In this document: in pieces, positions 44,445 to 53,495 of the stretch
Position numbering within the stretch: position 1 is the first letter of the stretch
How the letters are laid out: each line of letters opens with the position of its first letter
Source: an uncultured Lachnospiraceae bacterium
Lineage (GTDB): Bacteria; Bacillota; Clostridia; Lachnospirales; Lachnospiraceae
Assembly (NCBI GenBank): GCA_902793685.1
Contig: CADBEN010000001.1
Location: forward strand, 124,001-188,000
Direction: 5' to 3'
DNA: 64,000 nt
Notes under the pieces: model-generated
What the model saw: the letters and a program-made list of their open reading frames with translations, nothing else
The model's database searches: none
What the model was told of the DNA's origin: nothing
Made by a program: the position numbers and the translations under genes

Positions 44445-45104
44445 TCAGAACTTTCCGGGGATCCCGGCGATCTCCGAAGGATCCTCTATGATCATGGCCG
44501 GTTTCCACGCCTCCAGTTCCTCCCGTCCGCGGAAGCCCCAGAGAACACCGATGGTATGCAGTCCGGCGGTCGTCCCGGTCTCCATGTCTGTCCCGGTATC
44601 TCCGAAATACAGGCATTCCTCCGGAAGAAGTCCCAGATCGGAAAGCAGCCTGTTCAGACTTGTCGGATCCGGCTTCAGCGGTATTCCGGGCATTTCCCCC
44701 CGGACGGTCTCGAAGAGACGGTCCCCGTAACAGGCGAAGATATTGTCCTCTGTCTGCTTCTGAGGTTTGTTGGACAGGACCGCAAGGTGTATCCCGCGGC
44801 TCTTCAGTGATTCGACCGCTTCCGGCATCCCGTCGTAGGGATGGATCCCGGAGGTGCTGTTAAGATCAAATATTTCCAGATACCTGCGGTACACGGCTTC
44901 GATCAGGTGAGGATCGTCCTTTCCGAAGCGGTGCAGGGAACGGATCGCATAGTTCCGCGATCCGTTCCCGACAAAGCGTTTCACTTCCTCTTCGGTGATT
45001 TCCGGGAGCCCGAATTCCTTCAGAGTCAGGTTCATGGACTTCTGAAGGGCAGGGACCGTATTCAGGAGAGTTCCGTCAAGGTCAAAGATGGCTCCCAGTA
45101 TCAT
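44445..45104 (-). CDS. HAD-family phosphatase (phosphoglycolate phosphatase-like)
   Basis: 219 residues, HAD subfamily IA. Motif I FDLDGTL, motif II VLSNK, motif III with KPDP and motif IV GDTGTDMETG are complete, with a cap domain (~20-80). Substrate not certain; gph/PGP-like or other small phosphate. GGAGGG precedes the ATG. It follows the HerA-like gene after 27 nt, probably co-transcribed. Confidence 0.9.
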   Translation of the reverse strand: MILGAIFDLDGTLLNTVPALQKSMNLTLKEFGLPEITEEEVKRFVGNGSRNYAIRSLHRFGKDDPHLIEAVYRRYLEIFDLNSTSGIHPYDGMPEAVESLKSRGIHLAVLSNKPQKQTEDNIFACYGDRLFETVRGEMPGIPLKPDPTSLNRLLSDLGLLPEECLYFGDTGTDMETGTTAGLHTIGVLWGFRGREELEAWKPAMIIEDPSEIAGIPGKF

Positions 45105-45131
45105 AGGCTGTCCCTCCGTTCTGTCAGGCAG

Positions 45132-46796
45132 TTACAGTCCGAGGAAGGTCTTCAGGATGCCGCGGCCCAGGCTGGCGCCCACATTTCCGCCGATCTTCTT
45201 TCCGAAGCTTCCGCCGACAGTCTTGCCGATGGTGTTGCCGATCTCGCGGCCCACGGTCCCTGCTGCGGCATTTCCGACAGAGGCGGCCGCTCTCTTCTTC
45301 TTCATGGCTTCTCTCTGCTTTTCCTTCTCCGCGGCGGCGGCTTCCTTTTCTGCCTGCTTCTGCGCGGCCGCAGCTTCCCGCTGGGCCTGCTTCTCCGCTG
45401 CAGCAGCTTCCTTCTGGGCCTGCTTTTCCGCTTCCGCGGCTTCCTTCTCTGCCTGCTTCTGTGCCTCGGCCTCCTCCGCGGCCTTCCGGGCTGCGGCAGC
45501 CTGTTCCTGATTCAGGCGGACCAGGAACTCATAGGCAGAGTCGCGGTCGATCATCGTGGCGTACTTGTCCCGCAGGCCGCCGGCCAGGATCGCTGCCTGG
45601 CGGGTGATGTCGTCGATGGGGCCCATCTGGGACTGCGGAGGAAGGATCTTTGCCTTCTTGCAGATGGTGGGAGCGCCGTCCTCGTCCAGGAAGGACACGA
45701 TGGCTTCCGCGGTCTTCAGCTCCTGCAGCACCGTCGCAGTGTCGAATTCCGGATTTACGCGGAAGGAGCTTGCCGCGGCGCGGATGCCCTTCTGCTCTGC
45801 AGGAGTATAGGCGCGCAGCGCATGCTGGATCTTGTTTCCGAGCTGCGCCAGCACGCCGCCCGGGATGTCGCTCGGGTTCTGGGTGATGAAGAAGACGCCG
45901 ATGCCCTTGGAGCGGATGAGCTTCATGACCTGCTCGATCTTGTCCAGCAGTGCCTTCGGGGCGCTCTTGAACAGCAGATGCGCCTCGTCAAAGAAGAACA
46001 CCATCTTCGGCTTTTCCGGGTCTCCCACTTCAGGCATGATCTCAAAGAGCTCGGTGAGCAGCCAGAGCATGAAGGTGGAATAGATCATCGGATCGTTGAT
46101 CAGGGAGGTGGAATCCAGGATATTGATCATGCCACGTCCCTGGGCGTCGGTGGTAAACCAGTCGTGGATGTCGATAGCCGGCTCTCCGAAGAAAAGATCC
46201 GCCCCGCGGTCCTCCAGCGCCACCAGGGAGCGCATGATAACGCCGATGCTGGCCTTGCTGATGTTTCCGTAGACCGGACGGTACTCGGCAGCGTGCTCTT
46301 CGACGAAATTCAGCATCGCCCTCAGATCCTTGAGATCCAGGAGAAGAAGCTCTTCATCGTCCGCGATCCGGAACACGATGTCCAGAAGGTCGCTCTGGGT
46401 CTTGTTCAGTTCCAGAATACGCGCGAACAGGAGCGGACCGAATTCCGAGACTGTCGTGCGGAGCGGAAGGCCCTGTTTCCCGAGGATATCCCAGAAGGTC
46501 GTCGGATACGCGTGATAGTCGAAGCCCGCCTCGGCAAGGCCGAATTTCTCAATACGCTTCTGCATGTCTTCGCTGTCGATGCCGGGACGGCACATTCCTG
46601 CGAGATCGCCCTTTACGTCCGCAAGGAACACGGGTACGCCGGCGTCGGAGAAGGACTCCGCCAGCACCTTCAGGGTGATGGTTTTTCCGGTGCCGGTCGC
46701 GCCTGCGATCAGTCCGTGCCGGTTTGCCATCTTTGTCAGGATCTCACATCTCTCCTCGCCGCTTTTCGCGATCCAGATCTTGTTTTCCGAATACAT
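45132..46796 (-). CDS. HerA-like helicase/ATPase (DUF853 family)
   Basis: 554 residues. P-loop GATGTGKT (~32-39), Walker B VFFFDEAH and FITQNPSDIPGG sensor motif. C-terminal half has a long Ala/Glu/Gln/Lys helix (EKEAAEAEKQAQKEAAAAEK) and ends with a Gly-rich zipper (GREIGNTIGKTVGG, GGNVGASLGRG) that resembles membrane-active repeats. HerA/YjgR proteins are motor ATPases with unclear cellular roles. ATG 46796; upstream lies the DUF6465 terminator. Confidence 0.88.
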   Translation of the reverse strand: MYSENKIWIAKSGEERCEILTKMANRHGLIAGATGTGKTITLKVLAESFSDAGVPVFLADVKGDLAGMCRPGIDSEDMQKRIEKFGLAEAGFDYHAYPTTFWDILGKQGLPLRTTVSEFGPLLFARILELNKTQSDLLDIVFRIADDEELLLLDLKDLRAMLNFVEEHAAEYRPVYGNISKASIGVIMRSLVALEDRGADLFFGEPAIDIHDWFTTDAQGRGMINILDSTSLINDPMIYSTFMLWLLTELFEIMPEVGDPEKPKMVFFFDEAHLLFKSAPKALLDKIEQVMKLIRSKGIGVFFITQNPSDIPGGVLAQLGNKIQHALRAYTPAEQKGIRAAASSFRVNPEFDTATVLQELKTAEAIVSFLDEDGAPTICKKAKILPPQSQMGPIDDITRQAAILAGGLRDKYATMIDRDSAYEFLVRLNQEQAAAARKAAEEAEAQKQAEKEAAEAEKQAQKEAAAAEKQAQREAAAAQKQAEKEAAAAEKEKQREAMKKKRAAASVGNAAAGTVGREIGNTIGKTVGGSFGKKIGGNVGASLGRGILKTFLGL

Positions 46797-46888
46797 ACTT
46801 TTCCTCCTGCATGCGGTTCCGTCCTCAGGGGCGGTACGCTGAAGTTGTTTCAGAACTTATACAGAAACAGTTTAACACAGGGAAGACA

Positions 46889-46933
46889 TAAAAAAAAGAG
46901 ACCCGCGGCACGGCATCAGCCGGTCAAGGGTCT
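46889..46933 (-). terminator. Terminator of the DUF6465 gene
   Basis: AGACCC (46899-46904) pairs with GGGTCT (46928-46933), with an inner GC-rich helix; minus transcript then reads CTTTTTTTT. Confidence 0.85.
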
Positions 46934-46949
46934 TATGTCTGAGTGATGA

Positions 46950-47450
46950 TTACAGTTCGATTCTGAAGTCTGCGGAGCCTTCTCCGTTGACAACATAGAA
47001 TGCCTCGCCGGTCTCCGGCTTGATGTAAAGGTCCACCGTCTTGACCTCGACATCCTTGTGAGCATCCTTGAATGCCTTGATGGCTCTGTCAAGAGTCTCC
47101 TTCGCGGCGATGGACTTGCCTGCGAACTCGATCGTGACGGTGCACTTCGGCTCTGCTGCCTTCTTGGTGGTGCGCTTCCTGGTTGCAGTCTTCACTTCGT
47201 CTGCCTTCTTCACAGCCGCCTTCTTCACTTCCTTGGCGGTCTTCTCAGCTGCAGCCTTGATCTCCTCAGCTGCCACGACAGCCTCAGCTGCCTTCTCCTT
47301 TGCAGCCTTGACGACAGTCTCAGCTGCTTTTTCTGCCTTTGCAGATGTCTTCTTGGTTGCCATTCTGTTATTCCCTCCTGCTGCGGGTACATTTTTCGCA
47401 GCTGCTTTGGCCTGCGCTTCCTTGAGTATGCTTCTTTTATCGATGAGCAT
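46950..47450 (-). CDS. DUF6465 family Lys/Ala-rich protein
   Basis: 166 residues. The N-terminal half is Lys/Ala-rich with histone H1-like repeats (KKTSAKAEKAAETVVKAAKE, AEEIKAAAEKTAKEVKKA); the C-terminal ~70 residues form a conserved globular part (CTVTIEFAGKSIAAKE, ... AFYVVNGEGSADFRIEL) that is DUF6465. Function unknown; nucleoid or envelope association is speculation. ATG 47450 has GGAGG 6 nt upstream; another ATG at 47363 also has GGAGG and would remove 29 residues. The ATG at 47516 falls in the -35 element and is impossible. Confidence 0.82.
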   Translation of the reverse strand: MLIDKRSILKEAQAKAAAKNVPAAGGNNRMATKKTSAKAEKAAETVVKAAKEKAAEAVVAAEEIKAAAEKTAKEVKKAAVKKADEVKTATRKRTTKKAAEPKCTVTIEFAGKSIAAKETLDRAIKAFKDAHKDVEVKTVDLYIKPETGEAFYVVNGEGSADFRIEL

Positions 47451-47487
47451 GCTGTACCTCCGTGGGCCAACAATTCGAAACGCGTAC

Positions 47488-47516
47488 ATATTATAACTCT
47501 TTTTACAATATGTCAA
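47488..47516 (-). promoter_or_regulatory. Promoter of the DUF6465 gene
   Basis: Minus strand TTGACA (47516-47511), 17 bp, TAATAT (47493-47488), overlapping a TATAAT in the other register. Confidence 0.85.
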
Positions 47517-47623
47517 CTTTCACATTATTTTTTCGGCACTTTTCAGCAATAACCGCCGTGAAGACTTTCAACTTCCATGAATTTTGACCGTGGTTTTTTC
47601 ACCACTGAAGCGTGCTGATGTTA

Positions 47624-47629
47624 TATAAT
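47624..47629 (+). promoter_or_regulatory. -10 element of xpt
   Basis: TATAAT without a clear -35, about 60 nt before the xpt ATG. No purine riboswitch consensus was found in the leader. Confidence 0.45.
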
Positions 47630-47689
47630 ACCAGTATCCAGAGGGCCCGTACGGTCTTCATCAGGCACACAGCACAGGGGGATAATATC

Positions 47690-48277
47690 ATGCAGATGAA
47701 GCTTTTACAGGACCGGATCCGCAGAGACGGACAGGTCGAACCGGGAAACATCCTCAAGGTAGACTCCTTTCTGAACCATCAGATCGACATTGAACTGATG
47801 GACGAGATCGGGAAAGAATTCTACCGCCAGTTCAAGGACCGCGGGGTCACGAAGATCCTCACCATTGAAGCCTCCGGCATAGCAATCGCCACTGCTGCAG
47901 CCCACTGCTTCAGGTGTCCTATCGTCTTCGCGAAAAAGACGAAGACCCTGAACATCGCGGGCGATGTCTACACCTCCAGGGTGGACTCCTTCACCCACAA
48001 GACCACCAACGACATTATTGTCTCGAAGCGTTTCCTGCTTCCCGGCGACCGGGTCCTGATCATCGATGACTTCCTTGCCAACGGCAAGGCGATCTTCGGC
48101 CTCTCGGACCTGGTGCACCAGGCAGGCGCGGAGCTCGTGGGTGCCGGCGTCGTAATAGAAAAAGGATTCCAGGACGGCGGCAAAAAGATCCGCGAGATGG
48201 GGATCGACCTTCATTCCCTGGCCATCGTGGACGCCATGGACCCGGTGACCGGAGTTGTCTTCCGTCCGGAGGACTGA
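47690..48277 (+). CDS. xpt: Xanthine phosphoribosyltransferase
   Basis: 195 residues. Salvages xanthine to XMP. PRPP-binding motif VLIIDDFLANGKAI and the N-terminal DSFLNHQIDI are diagnostic. ATG 47690 has GGGGG 8 nt upstream; a second ATG (47696) gives MKLLQDRIRRDG. Lies between the DUF6465 gene (divergent) and a convergent zinc-ribbon gene. Confidence 0.96.
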   Translation: MQMKLLQDRIRRDGQVEPGNILKVDSFLNHQIDIELMDEIGKEFYRQFKDRGVTKILTIEASGIAIATAAAHCFRCPIVFAKKTKTLNIAGDVYTSRVDSFTHKTTNDIIVSKRFLLPGDRVLIIDDFLANGKAIFGLSDLVHQAGAELVGAGVVIEKGFQDGGKKIREMGIDLHSLAIVDAMDPVTGVVFRPED

Positions 48278-48290
48278 CAGGACACAGACT

Positions 48291-48324
48291 GAAAACAGGG
48301 CTGTCACCTTGGTGGCAGCCCTGT
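48291..48324 (-). terminator. Terminator between xpt and the zinc-ribbon gene
   Basis: ACAGGGCTGTCACC (48295-48308) pairs with GGTGGCAGCCCTGT (48311-48324) (one wobble); TTTTC follows on the minus strand. It may also terminate xpt. Confidence 0.8.
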
Positions 48325-48341
48325 TGACATTCCGGCAGGCC

Positions 48342-48878
48342 TCAGATCAGGCGGATCTTTCCGATCACCGGAAGCTCCGCTGCTTTCCCGCGCACCGCAT
48401 TTGCAATTCCGAGGACGGTCAGCGCAAAGACCGCCACATTCAGAGCTGTAAAAAGCGGGGACACCAGATAAGTATCTACCTTTCCGAAGATCCACAGCCC
48501 GGTGAGAAGCGCCCGCGCCATATTCAGGACGAGTGTCGTAAGAAACAGCACCAGCCCCTGATTCGCATGGAAACGTACATATGGAGACTCTTTGCCGCTG
48601 AACACCGGGATCAGGCACAGAATTCCGAGATATGAAAGAACAGCAAACAGCGTATTCCCTTCAATATCCTCCTTACGGTAGGCATCGGTATGGTCTTCTC
48701 TTTCCAGAAGTCCGGAGAACCGGGCGGGCTGTTTCTCTGTTCCGCCCGGAGAACTGCTGACTGCCCCTTCTGTTTCCGCTTTGACAGCTGCTGACGGCGC
48801 CGTCTGCGCGGCCCCGCATCTTCCGCAGAATCTGTCTCTGTCGCCAAGCTCCGCACCGCAGTTCACACAAGTTTTCAT
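48342..48878 (-). CDS. Zinc-ribbon membrane protein
   Basis: 178 residues. N-terminal zinc ribbon Cys4-Cys7 and Cys18-Cys21 (CVNCGAE ... CGRCGA), a short disordered linker (23-60) and a DUF4870-like region with three membrane helices (LFAVLSYLGILCLIPVF, LFLTTLVLNMARALL, LNVAVFALTVLGIANAV). Function unknown. ATG 48878 has GGCGG upstream; the longer frame is non-conserved. Confidence 0.8.
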   Translation of the reverse strand: MKTCVNCGAELGDRDRFCGRCGAAQTAPSAAVKAETEGAVSSSPGGTEKQPARFSGLLEREDHTDAYRKEDIEGNTLFAVLSYLGILCLIPVFSGKESPYVRFHANQGLVLFLTTLVLNMARALLTGLWIFGKVDTYLVSPLFTALNVAVFALTVLGIANAVRGKAAELPVIGKIRLI

Positions 48879-49025
48879 AATATTTCCGCCTTTCCTGTTC
48901 CGGACACGCAGACAAGACCTCCGGAATACCGGCGGACCGACAGGAAAAAGGGAAAAAATAAAAAGATGATTTCGGAAGATCCGGACGGGAATCCGGAACA
49001 TTTCTGAAAGGAATATACTGAACAC

Positions 49026-49056
49026 AACAAATATAACGCCGGCATTCCGCCGGCGT
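49026..49056 (-). terminator. Terminator of the rRNA methyltransferase gene
   Basis: ACGCCGGC (49036-49043) pairs with GCCGGCGT (49049-49056); the minus transcript then reads TATATTTGTTG. Confidence 0.75.
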
Positions 49057-49085
49057 CAAGTATTTGTCGCAAAAGCCTGCAGGTC

Positions 49086-50468
49086 TCAGCCTGCCTGACC
49101 GGGATTATCTCTTTTCTCAAACAGCGCGCAGCATTCCACGTTCGGTGTCGAGGGGAACATGTCCACGCCGCAGGCCCGCTTCAGGAAATAACCTCCCGCC
49201 TCCATGGTCCGGATCTCCCGGGCAAGACTCGTGGGTTTGCAGGAAACGTAGACGATCCGCGGCACGCCGTACTCCAGAAGCTTCGGCAGCGCCTTCGGAT
49301 GGACGCCTTCCCGGGGCGGGTCCAGAATGATGACGTCCGGGGTCTCCGTCAGGGAATCCAGCACCTTCAGGACGTCCCCCGCGATAAAGCGGCAATTCGT
49401 GATGCCGTTCCTTGCTGCGTTCTCCCATGCGGCATCCACCGCTTCCGGGACGATCTCCACGCCCACGGCGCATCGGGCAGTCCGCGCCACCAGCTGGGCA
49501 ATGGTCCCGGTGCCGCTGTAGAGATCAAACACAGTGCGGCCCTCCGTCTCCCCGGCGTACTCCCCCACCTTGCCGTAGAGAAGCTCCGCCCCTCCGGAAT
49601 TGTTCTGGAAAAAGGAGTAGGGTGAGATCCGGAACCGGAGTCCGGAGAGAATTTCCTCAAAATAATCGCGGCCGTACAGAAGCGTCGTCCCCTGGTCAAT
49701 GACCGCATCCGCCAAAGAATCGTTTCTGGTATGCAGGATCCCGGCGATGGTGCCTTCCGTTTCGAGAGAAAGGATCCGCTCCTTCCATGCGGGGAGCAGA
49801 CGGTCCCACTCTCCGGAGGCGGTCACCAGGACCACCAGGATCTCCCCGCTCTTTGTCCCCCGCCGTATCACAAGATGGCGGAGGTATCCGTCGTGGCGGG
49901 TCTTGTGATAGTAAGGAACGCTCTGTTCCGTGTAGAAATCCAGCGTGGCCTTAAGGATCCGGCTGAAATCCTCGTGCACCAGCCTGCAGCCGTCCGCCGT
50001 CACGATGTCGTAGTGGCTTCCGCGCCTGTGCATGCCCAGCGCCAGCGGGCCGTCCCGAAAGCTGTCCCCGAAGCTGTACTCCATCTTAACCCGGTAGTGC
50101 TCCGAAAGTGGACTCGGGATCAGACCTTCCCAGACAAATGAATCCCCGCAGGCTTCCGTGAGAAGCGTCTTCAGCTGTTTTTCCTTGATCTTAAGCTGCG
50201 TCTCATACGGGATGGTCTGGTACAGGCATCCTCCGCAGGTTCCTGACTGCGGACAGGGATCCGCGGCGGTCTCCGCCGGTGAAGGCGCGACGGTCCGGAG
50301 GACCATCCCTTCAGCGCTCCCGTTGCGGCATTTTGTAATGCGGTACTCCACTTTTCTGCCGGGAAGGGCATGTTTGATCAGTACTTTGCCGTCCTCCCGA
50401 TCGATATACCCCCGGTCCGGGAAGCTGGTCTCCCCGATCACCCCGATGGCTGTCTCTCCTTTTTTCAT
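49086..50468 (-). CDS. rlmD: 23S rRNA (uracil-C5)-methyltransferase, RlmCD/RumA family
   Basis: 460 residues. N-terminal TRAM-like region, Fe-S-type cysteines (PCPQSGTCGGC), SAM motif LYSGTGTIAQLVA, the DPPREG motif IV and the catalytic Cys in YVSCKPTSLAR. Gram-positive members methylate U747 and/or U1939. Position within operon: single-gene unit with its own terminator. Confidence 0.94.
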   Translation of the reverse strand: MKKGETAIGVIGETSFPDRGYIDREDGKVLIKHALPGRKVEYRITKCRNGSAEGMVLRTVAPSPAETAADPCPQSGTCGGCLYQTIPYETQLKIKEKQLKTLLTEACGDSFVWEGLIPSPLSEHYRVKMEYSFGDSFRDGPLALGMHRRGSHYDIVTADGCRLVHEDFSRILKATLDFYTEQSVPYYHKTRHDGYLRHLVIRRGTKSGEILVVLVTASGEWDRLLPAWKERILSLETEGTIAGILHTRNDSLADAVIDQGTTLLYGRDYFEEILSGLRFRISPYSFFQNNSGGAELLYGKVGEYAGETEGRTVFDLYSGTGTIAQLVARTARCAVGVEIVPEAVDAAWENAARNGITNCRFIAGDVLKVLDSLTETPDVIILDPPREGVHPKALPKLLEYGVPRIVYVSCKPTSLAREIRTMEAGGYFLKRACGVDMFPSTPNVECCALFEKRDNPGQAG

Positions 50469-50518
50469 CTGTTCCCGGCAGAAAGCCTGCCGCTCCTTTC
50501 CGCTATATCCTTTGTCAC

Positions 50519-50548
50519 AGAAAGAAAGGGCTGCGTCTGCAGCCCTTT
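50519..50548 (-). terminator. Terminator of the acidic membrane protein gene
   Basis: AAAGGGCTGC (50525-50534) pairs with GCAGCCCTTT (50539-50548), 4-nt loop; then CTTTC on the minus strand. Confidence 0.85.
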
Positions 50549-50569
50549 CCGGTTTGTCCGATCTTCCGG

Positions 50570-50953
50570 TTACTCTTCCTCGGCATCCTCATCCGGGACC
50601 GTGCGGATCTCTTCACCCGCAGGCTCCTCAGCTTCTGCCTCCGGCTCTGCTGCGGCCTCTTCCTCCAGATCCTCAGCTCCGGCATCATCAAAATCATCGT
50701 CGAAATCATCGTCGAAATCATCCAGATATTCCGGCGTCAGGAAACGGTAGACAGCATAGCCGATGGCTGCCGCCGCAGCGATGGCGCCGACTACTGCAAG
50801 GATCATGATGATCAGCTTTTTCCGGTCCTCTTCCTGATCCTTTTTCCGGATGAGTTCACTGATCCGGCTGGCCGTGATCTGTCCGTTGACGGAGTTCGCA
50901 AGCTCTTCAAGTCTGACAAGTGCTTCCCTGCTCAGATTTTCGATTTTCAGCAT
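50570..50953 (-). CDS. Single-helix membrane protein with acidic repeat tail
   Basis: 127 residues: a helical N-terminus (1-45), one membrane segment (47-68), then a strongly acidic tail with DDFDDDFDDDFDD and later AAAEPEAEAEE. The DNA coding for the Asp/Phe repeats is a 12-bp repeat near 50690-50730. No known domain recognised. Lies between the rRNA methyltransferase and pcrA. Confidence 0.7.
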   Translation of the reverse strand: MLKIENLSREALVRLEELANSVNGQITASRISELIRKKDQEEDRKKLIIMILAVVGAIAAAAAIGYAVYRFLTPEYLDDFDDDFDDDFDDAGAEDLEEEAAAEPEAEAEEPAGEEIRTVPDEDAEEE

Positions 50954-51014
50954 AAATGCCTCCTCCCCCCGGCAAAGGCCGGGCCTCTCATGTCAAAAAA
51001 AGAATACCACAGAA

Positions 51015-53348
51015 TCAGAGCTTCTGCAACTTTGCGAAGCCTGCAAACATTTTTTTGACACCGTGACCGTCAAAATCCACAGTCACTTCAAAATCCCTGC
51101 CGCCGTCGACGATCTTAAGAACAGTACCCGCTCCGAAACGGGTGTGGCGCACCCGGTCGCCCTCCGCATAATCCAGATGATCCGCCTTGACCACCTGAAA
51201 CTGTTTCCCGAAGGCCGGCGCGGGACGCTTTCTTCCGGGATCCCCGGATGAAGCGAAGGATGCGCTCTCCCAGGGATACCGGTGTGCAGGGCTTCCGCTC
51301 CCCCCGCTGCTCCCGGTTCTTCCGGAAGCTCCGTTCCCGTACCCGCCGCTGTAAGAAGGCTGTACGGATTTCCGGAATGCGGACGATGCTGACCGGTCCG
51401 CCCGTTCCTTCAGTTCCTCCGGGATCTCCCGGACGAACATGGATTCATTGGACCAGCGGGTCTCTCCGTTGATCATCCTGCTTTTCGCGCTGGTCATGGT
51501 CAGGCGCCGTTTTGCCCTTGTGATCCCGACGTAGCAGAGACGCCGTTCCTCCTCCAGTTCCTTCGGATCGTCGATGGAACGGTTGCCGGGAAACAGGCCG
51601 TCCTCCATGCCCGTCATATAGACCTCGTCAAACTCCAGTCCCTTCGCCGCATGCAGGGTCATCAGCGTGACCTTCTCGCTGTCCTCGTCCAGGCTGTCAA
51701 TGTCGGCCACCAGAGAAACCTCCTCCAGGAAGCGGTTCAGAAGCGGCAGGTCTGCGGGAAGCCCTTCCTCCGTCCGGTCAGAAAGATCCTGTCCCTCCGC
51801 CTCGTAGGATGCCGCCTTGGAAATGAGCTCGTCGATGTTCTCGATCCTGGATTCCGCTTCGATCTCGCCTTCTTCCTTAAGTGATTCAATGTATCCGCTG
51901 TCAGCCGCCACCATGGCGATCAGCTTATCCAGCGGCATGTCTGCGCTTTTCCTGCGGAATTCTTCGATCATGTCCGTGAACTTCCGGATCTTCGCGTCCG
52001 CCCGTCCGGCAATGCCGGCGCCCGGTGCGTCAAGAAGTCCCTGCCAGAAGCTGATACCGTTGGCTGCGGCAAAGTCCGCGATCTTGTCAGCGGTAGTATT
52101 TCCGATGCCCCGCTTCGGGACATTCAGGATCCGTCGGACCGCAATGTCGTCGCTGCCGTTGGCGATGGTGCGAAGATAGGCCAGCACGTCCTTGATCTCC
52201 CGGCGCTGATAGAAGTTGACGCCGCCCACCAGCTGGTAGGGGATCCCCTTTGTCACGAATTTCTCTTCCAGAAGACGGGACTGGGCGTTGGTACGGTAGA
52301 GAACAGCGAAGCTGCTGTAATGGATCCCGCCGGATGCCTTCAGGATCTCGGAGCTGACAGCATCGGCCTCGTCCTGTGCAGTCTCAAAGCGCATGACGCG
52401 GATCTTTTCGCCGGTCTCCTGCTCCGTCCAGAGCTTCTTGTCCCGCCGTCCGCGGTTGTTCCGGATCACGCTGTTGGCGGCCTCCAGAATGTTTCCGTTT
52501 GAGCGGTAGTTCTGTTCCAGCTTGACCACCTTCGCACCCGGAAATGCCTCCTCGAAGTTGAGGATATTTTCGATGTTCGCCCCCCGGAACTTATAGATGG
52601 ACTGATCGTCGTCTCCCACCACGCAGAGATTCCGGTGACCGCCCGCCAGAAGCTCCACCAGCCGGAACTGTGCCGTGTTCGTGTCCTGATACTCATCCAC
52701 CAGAATATAGCGGAAACGGTTCCGGTAATAGTCCAGGACATCCGGGCAGGCCTTCAGAAGCTTCACCGTCATCATGATCAGGTCGTCGAAATCCAGGGCG
52801 TTGTTTTTGTGGAGGCGGTTCTGGTACTCACGGTAGCACTCCGCCTGTTTCTCCTCCGCGTATCCGACGGCTTCCTTCGCGAAGGCATCGGGACCGATCA
52901 GCTCGTTCTTTGCGGAGGAGATCGCCGCAAGCACGTTCCGTTCCCGGAAGGAGCGGGGATCGATCCGGAGATCCTTGAAAACCTGCTTCATCAGGGTCTT
53001 CTGGTCGTCCGTGTCATAGATGGTGAATCCGTTCTCGTAGCCTATCCGGTCGATGAATCTGCGGAGGATCCGGACGCAGGTCGAGTGAAAAGTCGCGACC
53101 CAGACCTGGTCCGCGCCTTCCTTCACGAGACTGTCCACCCGCTGCCGCATCTCGCCGGCAGCTTTGTTTGTGAAGGTGATCGCCAGGATATGCCAGGGAT
53201 CGGTGATCCCGGATTCGATCAGCCATGCGATCCTGTGGGTCAGCACCCGGGTCTTGCCGGAGCCTGCGCCGGCTATGATCAGAAGCGGTCCTTCGGTGCA
53301 GAGCATCGCTTCCTTCTGCCGGTCGTTCATGTTGTCGTAAAGTGCCAT
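51015..53348 (-). CDS. pcrA: ATP-dependent DNA helicase PcrA/UvrD
   Basis: 777 residues, SF1A helicase. Walker A GAGSGKT, motif II VDEYQDT, motif III VVGDDDQSIYKFRGA, motif V/VI VTLMTLHAAKGLEFDEVY and YVGITRAKRRL are intact. The C-terminus is Gly/Ser-rich then a conserved Tudor-like region binding RNA polymerase. Downstream of yerC as in Bacillus, but a terminator intervenes. Confidence 0.97.
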   Translation of the reverse strand: MALYDNMNDRQKEAMLCTEGPLLIIAGAGSGKTRVLTHRIAWLIESGITDPWHILAITFTNKAAGEMRQRVDSLVKEGADQVWVATFHSTCVRILRRFIDRIGYENGFTIYDTDDQKTLMKQVFKDLRIDPRSFRERNVLAAISSAKNELIGPDAFAKEAVGYAEEKQAECYREYQNRLHKNNALDFDDLIMMTVKLLKACPDVLDYYRNRFRYILVDEYQDTNTAQFRLVELLAGGHRNLCVVGDDDQSIYKFRGANIENILNFEEAFPGAKVVKLEQNYRSNGNILEAANSVIRNNRGRRDKKLWTEQETGEKIRVMRFETAQDEADAVSSEILKASGGIHYSSFAVLYRTNAQSRLLEEKFVTKGIPYQLVGGVNFYQRREIKDVLAYLRTIANGSDDIAVRRILNVPKRGIGNTTADKIADFAAANGISFWQGLLDAPGAGIAGRADAKIRKFTDMIEEFRRKSADMPLDKLIAMVAADSGYIESLKEEGEIEAESRIENIDELISKAASYEAEGQDLSDRTEEGLPADLPLLNRFLEEVSLVADIDSLDEDSEKVTLMTLHAAKGLEFDEVYMTGMEDGLFPGNRSIDDPKELEEERRLCYVGITRAKRRLTMTSAKSRMINGETRWSNESMFVREIPEELKERADRSASSAFRKSVQPSYSGGYGNGASGRTGSSGGSGSPAHRYPWESASFASSGDPGRKRPAPAFGKQFQVVKADHLDYAEGDRVRHTRFGAGTVLKIVDGGRDFEVTVDFDGHGVKKMFAGFAKLQKL

Positions 53349-53396
53349 TATACCTCCCTGCAGTTTATGTCCCGCCTCAGGGACTTACGCACTGCG

Positions 53397-53427
53397 AAGA
53401 AAAGGAACGGGCCGCTGTACCCGTTCC
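53397..53427 (-). terminator. Terminator of yerC
   Basis: GGAACGGG (53404-53411) pairs with CCCGTTCC (53420-53427); minus transcript then reads TTTTCTTC. Confidence 0.8.
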
Positions 53428-53495
53428 CGCTTATGAATCCTGATTCCCGGACAGCGTCCGGACTTCCAGTCTGTTATTACGGACAGAATCCCGTT

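Noticed and set aside
44841-46946. 701-residue plus-strand frame opposite the HerA-like gene
   Set aside because: Antisense to conserved HAD and HerA-like genes with intact motifs; no independent domains.
47520-47690. Purine riboswitch before xpt
   Set aside because: The conserved loop sequences of the purine aptamer were not found in the leader.
50690-50730. 12-bp tandem DNA repeat
   Set aside because: It encodes the Asp/Phe repeat of the acidic membrane protein and is not a mobile or regulatory repeat.
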